Assembly: GCA_036186865.1 (NCBI GenBank)
Contig: AP025054.1
Coordinates: 22,639,563 to 22,703,562 of the forward strand
Direction of reading: 5' to 3'
Source of the DNA: Eustoma russellianum
Taxonomy: Eukaryota > Streptophyta > Magnoliopsida > Gentianales > Gentianaceae
Length of the DNA stretch: 64,000 bases
The position numbers and the translations under genes were made by a program. Shown here piece after piece: positions 56,734 through 64,000 of this stretch. Positions within the stretch are counted from its first letter, which is position 1. Each line of letters opens with the position of its first letter. The notes under the pieces are model-generated. The model saw only the letters and a list, made by a program, of their open reading frames with translations. It was not told the origin of the DNA and made no database searches.

Positions 56734-57254
56734 ATTTACCTAGTTGTCAATGCTTGATTCGTTAATCCAAGTTGGCACACAATTTATGACTTGGAAAATG
56801 ATATATAATCTGATTTGGAACCCTTTGGAATAATCACCAAATAGAGTCTTGATTCTTGGAATGTTCTTTAATCAATTATAAGAAATTGATCCTTGCACTT
56901 TTGGTAATAATTTGAGGTATGAAAACCCTCATTTAGCCACCCCCCACCCAAAATTTTTTGATGAAAACAGGTTTTGAATTTTGAATATATTTTGATGAAT
57001 GAATCTCCGTAAACTTGGAAAGTAATCAACTCTTGAATAGTTCTTCTAGAATATCTCTTGAGTACGTAAATGAGACCACATACATAATGAATATACTCCA
57101 AAAAGCTCACCTGGCCGTCCCCTTAGTGTGTAGGAAACTTGAATTTTGAAATCCATAAATCAAGAAATTCATGTCTTCAATCAATCACCATAATTTGATG
57201 TAGATTAAATATGATTCCTACATTGTAATCATCACAAATTAACATGTAAAATCA
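56734..57254. other. No recognisable gene
   Basis: AT-rich spacer between the palindrome and the CACTA element. Confidence 0.5.
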
Positions 57255-57265
57255 CACCACAAAAA

Positions 57266-57735
57266 GAATTTCGATTATCGACGAAAACATCACCGACGAA
57301 ACGAGGTACGTCGGTCTTTCGTCGTTAATTTGCAACGCAATAGCGATAAACACAGTTTCATCATTAATTGCGATGAAACTACGATGAAATACATTGTCGC
57401 TAACAAAAAAGTAGTCAGGTTAATCCTTTCGTTACAATTTCGTCAGTGTTTTGTCGGTGGTTCGTCGCTACTCTGTGTCTTTTGTTCGTCGCTATTTAGT
57501 TTGTAGCGTTTCATCGCTATATCGTCGCTAATGTGTCGCTAAAATTCCAGAAACATAAATACGGATAAACAAGGAAATAAATTCGTCGGTTAGTAGGTTC
57601 TCGGCGTTGTATTAAGTTTCGTCGGTATATCGTTGGTGTTTAGTCGATGAATTAGTCATCGCAAATGTTTCGTTTTACTTTTCGTTCGTATTTTATTCCG
57701 ATTCGTCACTGTGTCGTCGCAGATTCGTCGAGGAT
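57266..57735. repeat. Left subterminal motif array of the CACTA element
   Basis: Many copies of TCGTCGCTA, CCGACGAA and close variants, first mixed, then mostly as CGTCGCTA near 57455-57540. Such arrays are binding sites for the element's own DNA-binding protein in En/Spm. Confidence 0.8.
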
Positions 57736-57869
57736 TAAACACGTGTATGAATTAAGAAAAAAGAAAGCGATGATTGGAAAAAAAATTTATTCATTTAGAA
57801 ATAAAAATTTACATTATAAAGACGAAAAATTAAAAAAAGAAATCTAAAAGAGAAGCGGAGAGGGGCCGT

Positions 57870-58214
57870 TCACTCTTCGTCATCGGAAGAGTCATCGGAA
57901 GAAAGAGTGGCCGCCACATTCTCCGCGAACTCTTTGAGGAGGCACTTCAGATTGTAATATCTGGCTTTCAACTTGAGCAGCCTTCTGTTCACGCTGTGTA
58001 GTTGCCTCGACTCCTGCTGCCTGTTTGCTATAAGCGTACGGTAGTTGATCTGCGGTTCCGGCATTTCTTGTTGAGGATCCTTTGGCGGCATTAGGCCATG
58101 CACAGATATTGAATCCTCCCGCTCAACCGATGGTTGTGGTTGAGGAGGAGGCCGTTGTGGAGATGCACTGTTTGCCCCTCCACGCCTTGGGGTTCTTCTA
58201 TAACGACGGGGCAT
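57870..58214 (-). CDS. Small basic/coiled-coil/acidic protein of the CACTA element, divergent to the transposase
   Basis: An intact frame of 114 codons, stop at 57870. N-terminus very basic (MPRRYRRTPRRGG), then a Pro/Gln-rich part (QRPPPQPQPSVE), a leucine-rich, probably helical segment (ESRQLHSVNRRLLKLKARYY, LKCLLKEFAENVAATL), and an acidic Ser/Asp tail (SSDDSSDDEE). A TATATAA on the minus strand at 58276-58282 stands 62-68 bases before the ATG, so it has its own promoter. It lies between two motif arrays and faces away from the transposase. I do not recognise the family. By position and composition it could act as the element's DNA-binding accessory protein, in the role of TNPA; that is an inference. 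Unlike the transposase it has no disabling mutation. Confidence 0.6.
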   Translation of the reverse strand: MPRRYRRTPRRGGANSASPQRPPPQPQPSVEREDSISVHGLMPPKDPQQEMPEPQINYRTLIANRQQESRQLHSVNRRLLKLKARYYNLKCLLKEFAENVAATLSSDDSSDDEE

Positions 58215-58299
58215 ACTTTGTATTTTGTTTAGGAAGTTTTATAACTTTGTTTATGTGAAATGTAAGGCTATGGGGTTATATATTGGTAAAATTAGCGTG

Positions 58300-58680
58300 G
58301 ACATAGCGACGAATTTATCGTCCGTTACTCAACATCGGAAGATGTGCGGGCGTGACCCTTCGTTTGAACAAGCGACGAATTAGCGAGAAAATAGCGACGA
58401 CTTAGCGACGTAAGGTCATCGTACGTTGTAACACTCGGGCACTGTGCGGACACGATCGTTGGGTGAATAGCGACGCCGTAGCGACGCCTATAGCAACGAA
58501 ACGCATCGTATGGTGTGAAGATACGACGGTGTGCGTCGCTATAGTCGTCGGTATTTCGTCGGTAACCATACGACGTGTTTCGTCGCTCAAAGCGTCGCTA
58601 ATGGGCTTTGTAAGCGTCGATATTTGTGTTTCTTTGTTTGTCGCTATTGCGTCGCATTGCGTCGCTAAGGAGTCGGTAAA
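58300..58680. repeat. Second motif array, in the divergent promoter region of the CACTA element
   Basis: TAGCGACG in forward orientation at least six times in 58306-58492, then CGTCGCTA in the opposite orientation at least five times in 58537-58665. The two halves are thus inverted to each other. Confidence 0.82.
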
Positions 58681-58857
58681 GTTGCACGCACAGAACCATA
58701 AAACCATCTTTCTTCTTCCACTCTTCTCCCATTTCAAACACATAAATCATCATCTTTCAACAAAAATGTAGAAGGAAGATATCTGATTGTGTGGGATTTT
58801 GAGGTTTTCCACACCGAGAAAAGATAGCTGCTGTTATTTTGAAGGTATATCGAGAAA

Positions 58858-61800
58858 ATGGATCCGAGGAGGAGCGATAGAAAGTGGATGTACGAGAGAG
58901 TAAACAACGGGGAGTGGAATCTTAAATTTGTTGGATGTCTCGAAGAATTTGTGGATTTTACGACGAGTTAAAAAAGTGGAACGCAGATTAGATGTCCGTG
59001 TAAGAAATGCAAGAACCGTAAATATATTGATCCAGGTGACGTGAGGGTTCACTTATTGAAACAAGGTTTCGTGCACAATTACCATATATGGTACTGCCAC
59101 GGCGAATATGCAGGGGCGTCTACATCTGCAACTGTTCACGTCGAAGGGGGACCCGGTCAGGTTGATGTCGAAGAAATAGGCGAGGGATCTCAGAACCCGT
59201 ACATGCAGATGGTACAAGACGCAGCCGCCGACGCATTTACGGGAGAGCAGTACTTACAGATGCATGTCGGGTACGAACGTGCACAAGATCCGGATGAACA
59301 GCCGCGTGTATTCGTGGAGGAAGATCCGAACCCTCAGGTGAGACAGTTTTTTGAGATGCTGAACGCCGCCAACATGCCGCTGTATCCCAGTTACGGTAGT
59401 CGCACACAGATGTCCATGATCGGTCGGATGACGAGCATGAAGACGGAGCACCGTATGATGGAGAGATTGTATGATGGGATGTGTCAGCTGATGAGGGAAG
59501 CTCTTCCTAAAGGGAACACGATGGTCGACAGTTTTTATTCGACGAAGAAACAGCTGCAGACATTGGTATTGCCGGTTCAGAAGATCGATTGTTGTTCGGA
59601 GGGGTGCATCATATACTGGGACATCAACGTGGATGAAGACAAGTGTAGGGTCTGTGGGACACGCAGGTGGAGAACGAACAAAAGAAACCAGAACGTGCCA
59701 AGAAAGAAATTCTACTATTTACCTCTCGCCCCTAGACTGCAGAGGCTCTATGCATCCGGTGCCACAACTAGCCAGATGAGGTGGCACGCGGAGCACTACA
59801 CGAAAGACGGTGAGATGTGCCATCCATCCGACGGCAAAGCTTGGAGGACGTTCGATGCGACACATCCGGGTTTTTCGTCGGAGACAAGGAACGGTAGGTT
59901 GGGGTTATGCACCGATGGGTTCAACCCGTTCGGACAGTCGAGAGAGCAGTATTCATCGTGGCCTGTCATCGTGACGCCGTACAATCTACCACCTTGGATG
60001 TGCATGAAGAAGCCGTACATGTTCTTGACTGTGATCACACCGGGGCCTAGGAATCCGAAACAGAAGATCGACCTATACCTGCAACCATTGATACAGGAGC
60101 TAAAGTGGTTGTGGGAGTTTGGCGTGGAGACGTTCGATGTATCGACCAAACAAAACTTCCAGCTACGCGCTGCGCTGATGTGGACGATCAGCCACCGGCT
60201 TATTCTATGTTGTCGGGGTGGAGTACAGCGGGAAATACGCTTGCCCTTACTGCATGAAGCAAGCGAAGACGATGTCCTTGAAACATGGACGTAAGATTTG
60301 CTGGTTCGACAGCCATAGGAAGTTCCTGACCAGACGTCATTTGTACAGAAAGAACGTGACGGCGTTCATGCCTGGCATCGTCGAGAAGGACACGAAGCCC
60401 GAGCTTCTCACGGGTGCGGAGGTGTTGAAGGAGATAGACAGCTGTGGATCCGTGGGGGTCGCTGATGATCCGGACGACAGCCACAACGCAGACCTGGCCC
60501 GTGATTGTATCGGATGGAAGAAGAGAAGCATATTCTGGGAGCTTCCGTACTGGAAGAGCAATATGATCCGACACAACCTGGATGTCATACACATTGAGAA
60601 GAATGTGTTTGACAACATCTTTAGTACAATGCTGAATATGCAGGGAAAAACCAAAGACAATATGAAGGCACGACTTGATATGCGCGACCTCAAAATGCGA
60701 CCGGAGCTGCATCCCGTTGGCACATCCTACATGCTGAAGTCCTCGTACACGCTGACTGCGGAGCAGTTCAGTGCGTTGTTAGCGTGGCTGGAGACGGCTA
60801 GATTTCCTGACGGCCATGTTTCGAACCTGTCGAAGAACATCGACGTGAATAAACGTGGTTTGCACGGGATGAAGAGCCTTAACTGTCACGTGTTCATGCA
60901 ACGGTTGATGCCCATTGCATTCCGCGAGCTGCTTCCAACCAATGTATGAGAAGCACTTACCGAGATGAGTCTGTTCTTCAGATGTCTTACATCCACGAGA
61001 CTCAGGACGGATGATATGTCAAGGCTGGAGGGCGAAATCCGAGTGATCCTATGCAAGCTGGAAACTGTATTCCCTCCGGCCTTCTTTGATTCAATGGAAC
61101 ACCTGCCAGTTCATCTACCATACGAGGCACGCGTTGGTGGTCCTGTTCAGTACAGGTGGATGTATCCGTTCGAGAGGTACTCTTATTTATTACGTGACGT
61201 TCTTATGTGTCTAAGCGCGAGCATGCTTACCAATTTGTTTCATCATGTGACGTTAGAGTATTCACTATATGAACAGATATCTCAGGCATTTGAAGCTGAA
61301 CATCAAGAACAAGGCGAAAGTGAAGGCGTCGATGTGCAATGCCTACCTAACGGAGGAAGCCTCGACCTTCGTGCCTCACTACTTCGAGCCAGATGTCCCG
61401 TCGAGGTGCAGACATGTTCCCCGGAACGACGACGGCATTTTCAGATCCGGTGTCCTCCCGATAATCACACATCCGATCAGATTTCACAGACAGGGAAAGG
61501 AAATGATATTGGGGGACAGCGATCTGAAGATTGCTCATTCTTATGTTCTGCGCAACTGCCGTCTAGTTGACCGTTTCCAGAGGTATAAACGATATCCAAT
61601 TTTAATTTGTAAATACCTTGCGCTACTCTATCCATTATATTACAAAGGTATACAGGGTACTCATTCGTAATTTGCTTCAGCTTGTTCGTTGATTTATTGC
61701 AAGAACATTCACCGGGTATATCGAGCGATGCAATAAACAATGAGTTAGATGCCAAGTTTGCTGATTGGTTCAGGTGGCATGTAAGTTTACATATTTGCTG

Positions 61801-62640
61801 GTTACGTGTACGTCATGTGATACACATTTATTGCCCCGCTGATGTATACTTACTTGTTGTTTTACAGACGAGCAAAGGTCATCTGGCTGACGAAGAGTAC
61901 GATTACATTCTGACACCAGTAGCCGAGGATCCATTGAACAGAGTCACGCGCTACGACATGTGTTTTGTGAACGGTTATAGATTCCACACAGTCTCCCATG
62001 CCAGCCGAAAATCGTCGGAGAACAGCGGAGTGTGTGTCAAGCGGTATGACAATAGCCCGGACAAGGATGACTTCTACGGCTATCTTACTGACATCATTGA
62101 GCTTTAATATCCCGCATTGCCTATAAAGCGGGTGGTGCTATTCAAATGCGAATGGTATGATCCAACTCGAGAAGGTTATCGCGCTGGCACAAAGGTTCAC
62201 GACCGATATAAGTTGGTAGACATACACCAAGGGCGACGGTACAGAAGTACAATCCATTCGTTTTGGCTAGTCAAGCGTCCCAGGTGTACTATCTATCGTA
62301 TCCGACGACGAGGATGAATGCGAGCTCAAAAGACTGGCGAGCCGTGTGCAAAGTGAAATCGAGCAAGTTTGATGTCAGTATCCAGCCGGGTTCAGATGGC
62401 ATGGATGCGGCATTTCAATAAGAAAACCCGCACGTTGTGGATACGACACATGTTGAAGTGCACAATCTTCCTCTAAATGACCCGAACGGCAGTTTCATCG
62501 AAATTCATCTCAACATACAACCGGCTGACAATATTGAAGATGTAGACGAAGACGAATACGAGGATGAAGAGGACGACGAGCATGTAGATGAAGATGAAAA
62601 TGAAGATGCGTATGAGGATGCGGACGAAAATGAAGATTGA
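58858..62640 (+). pseudogene. CACTA transposase (TNP2/Transposase_21 type), multi-exon, several stops
   Basis: Starts MDPRRSDRKWMYERVNNGEW (transposase-associated domain), with a TAA at 58969-58971, then IRCPCKKCKN and NYHIWYCHGE. The core (59041-60290) has MMERLYDGMCQLMREALPKG, CCSEGCIIYW, CRVCGTRRW, KFYYLPLAPRLQRLY and GFNPFGQS. A one-base frameshift lies near 60196. Then come GKYACPYCMKQAKTM, ELPYWKSNMIRHNLDVIHIE, a TGA at about 60947, and the DUF4218 part (LETVFPPAFFDSMEHLPVHL). Introns with matching frames: 61177-61276 (GAGAG|GTACTC...GAACAG|ATATC), 61583-61680 (...TTTGCTTCAG) and 61781-61867 (CAT|GTAAGT...TTTTACAG|ACG). The DUF4216 part (DFYGYLTDIIEL, TAA at 62105-62107, KRVVLFKCEWYDPTREG) follows, then a frameshift near 62265 and a strongly acidic tail ending at 62640. 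The protein would cut and move CACTA elements; this copy is inactive. Confidence 0.92.
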
Positions 62641-62771
62641 CGTTAGTCAAAATTTTTATGTACCTCTTTATGTGAAAGTGTGTATGTGTTGATGTACTTA
62701 TACACATGTATATACATAATGTGTGTCTGTAAGTACTTTATATTTTCTATTATTTTTTTTAAAATACTGAA

Positions 62772-62868
62772 GAGCGCCGACGAAATGTGTCGTCGCACGT
62801 TTGGAATAACGACGACACAAGAAATAGCGACGAACACCCGTCGCTATTTCGTCACAAAATGTCGAAAT
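62772..62868. repeat. Right subterminal motifs of the CACTA element
   Basis: GCCGACGAAATGTGTCGTCG, ACGACGAC, TAGCGACGAA and CGTCGCTATTTCGTC within about 95 bp; much shorter than the left array. Confidence 0.78.
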
Positions 62869-62871
62869 TAA

Positions 62872-63400
62872 ATCAGAAATCCCCTTCTTCTTCTCCATTT
62901 CAGCGAAATCTCTCCCCAAATTCAAACCTCCCTCCCCCGCGATTTTCTTCTCCTCCCTGCGATTTTCTTCCCCATTTATGCCGCTTCTACCGTTAAACAA
63001 GACACTAATACCTGGATATCCTTGCCTCTTCTCGATGCTACCCTAGCTGCCGAGTCTCTTTTCTACGTCACCGTCGACGTTTCCAATTCGCCAGACCTCG
63101 CCGGTTCTCACACGAAGGTGGGACAGTACCTTCAGCTTAAGGTTCCTGATTCGGAGAAACCGTCGTTTCTCGCTATTGCTTCGCCTCCGTCACTTGCTGC
63201 GGGGAGAGGTGTTTTCGAATTTCTGGTGAAGAGCGTTGCTGGCTCCACGGCGGAGCTTCTGTGTGGACTTCAGAAGGGTGATGTGGTGGAATTGAGTCAG
63301 GTAATGGGTAAAGGTTTTTGATGTGGATCGAATTTCCCTGCCGGATAATTGTCAGACTGTGCTTATTTTGCCACTGGAGCTGGAATCAGCCGAGAGTTAG
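62872..63400 (+). pseudogene. 5' fragment of a pKIWI502-type FAD/NAD(P) oxidoreductase gene
   Basis: One open frame from 62872 has no ATG at its front. It reads a transit-peptide-like start (HFSEISPQIQTSLPRDFLLL), then ASTVKQDTNTWISLPLLDAT, LAAESLFYVTVDVSNSPDLA, GQYLQLKVPDSEKPSFLAIA, FEFLVKSVAGSTAELLCGLQ and VVELSQVMGKGF. This is the N-terminal part of the plant chloroplast ferredoxin-reductase-like protein known as fruit protein pKIWI502. A frameshift at 63317-63320 and a second near 63370 follow, with the nucleotide-binding motif (ATGAGIS) the last recognisable piece. The rest of the gene is not here. The fragment directly abuts the damaged CACTA end, so it is either the interrupted 5' end of a host gene copy or a captured piece. 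Confidence 0.8.
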
Positions 63401-64000
63401 GAGGGGGAAAAAGGATTTTGCTACAACCATTCAACCCTAGATCCAATCGTACGGTATAGTATATTGAGACAAGTAATTAATCTTCCTATACTTGCTATGT
63501 TTTGCGAAAATCTATACGTTTATGTTGATCATAACTTTGGATCATGCATTCGTAATTGCGTTTGAATATATGATTGTCTACATGTATATACATGTTTGTA
63601 TATGGCCGAATATGTGTGTATACATATAAATATATATATGTGGCTGAATCTATACATATAGAGATATATATGGTATGTGTGCTGTGGCGTATATATAATG
63701 GGAAAAACAAAATGAATTTGGCTGCGTCAGAAAGTAATTGAATTGAGGGATTCAAATTATATATATGTATACATCCATTACGGTTGTTTAAAAGAGAAAA
63801 AAGGGGAAAAATGTAAGTGTTGTAGAGCACTGGCCGAATGCTTTTTAACAAAAAAAAGGATATTTTGATGGTTTTATTTGAATGTAAATTATTATGTATT
63901 TCATATATTCATATATATGTGTAGTGTATGAATAGTATAAGGTTTGTAAATTTGATTAACTTTAACAAAAAAAAAAGGATATTTTGACTCATTTTTTTTG
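63401..64000. other. AT-rich sequence, no gene seen
   Basis: TA/TG-rich microsatellite-like stretches (63570-63700) and A runs. No coding signal. Confidence 0.5.

Larger units (their letters stand above)
57255..62868 (+). mobile_element. CACTA (En/Spm) DNA transposon, right terminus incomplete
   Basis: Left end CACCACAAAAAGAATTTCGA, one base off the CACTACAA-type terminus. It is followed by subterminal arrays of GCGACG/CGTCGC motifs, a divergent small gene, the transposase gene and a short right subterminal array. At the right, GTCGAAATT (about 62860-62868) matches the inverse of the inner left terminus, but the last 12 or so bases are replaced by AAATCAGAAATC. The 3-bp target duplication therefore cannot be confirmed. 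About 5.6 kb. Confidence 0.85.

Noticed and set aside
58402..58771. Overlapping frames on both strands upstream of the CACTA transposase
   Set aside because: They are by-products of the GCGACG/CGTCGC motif array and have no domain.
63022..63321. A free-standing gene starting at 63022
   Set aside because: Position 63022 is TTG, not ATG, and homology extends upstream to about 62900; it is a fragment of a longer protein.

Overview
This is a stretch of a flowering-plant nuclear genome, very probably a eudicot. It contains plant L1-type LINEs with DUF4283 ORF1 proteins, Ty1/copia and Ty3/gypsy elements of plant lineages, a Mutator-like element carrying a piece of a plant FLZ gene, a CACTA transposon, an Au-type SINE and a berberine-bridge-enzyme-like gene. 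I cannot name the species. Nearly all of the window is transposable elements. The only apparently intact host gene is the BBE-like oxidase at 54714-56339.

Layout, left to right: (1) 1-1606, a reverse-oriented LTR-like remnant with a hairpin-rich minisatellite. (2) 1607-7378, a complete but mutated Ty1/copia element on the minus strand with a 5-bp TTGTT target duplication. (3) 7672-8117, an RNase H scrap of a LINE. (4) 8641-20003, a Ty3/gypsy Tat-lineage element on the plus strand with gag, pol, a second RNase H, a tandem-repeat zone and an antisense multi-exon gene. (5) 20236-20386, an Au-like SINE. (6) 21581-25070, a 5'-truncated LINE with target duplications. (7) 25114-26455, a Pack-MULE. 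(8) 26735-32629, a coding-poor LTR element (LARD-like).

(9) 32972-53463 is one old LINE split into three pieces. A Sirevirus-like copia element (35024-43419, TSD GTATA) landed in its endonuclease start. A Tekay-type chromovirus (43955-52249, TSD GGGTA) landed in its ORF1. All these boundaries can be read from matching target duplications. (10) 54534-56339 is the BBE-like gene with a tandemly duplicated TATA-bearing promoter. (11) 57255-62868 is a CACTA transposon with a multi-exon transposase and a divergent intact small gene. It abuts a fragment of a pKIWI502-type oxidoreductase gene (62872-63400).

The most interesting signals are three frame-preserving GT-AG introns in the gag-pol of the Tekay element, the first of which contains the gag stop codon; the intact divergent small basic/acidic protein gene inside the CACTA element, flanked by arrays of GCGACG/CGTCGC motifs; the FLZ fragment inside the Mutator-like element; three evenly spaced hairpins in the 3-kb LTRs of the Sirevirus-like element; and an identical 18-bp palindrome shared by the LTRs of two unrelated retroelement families.
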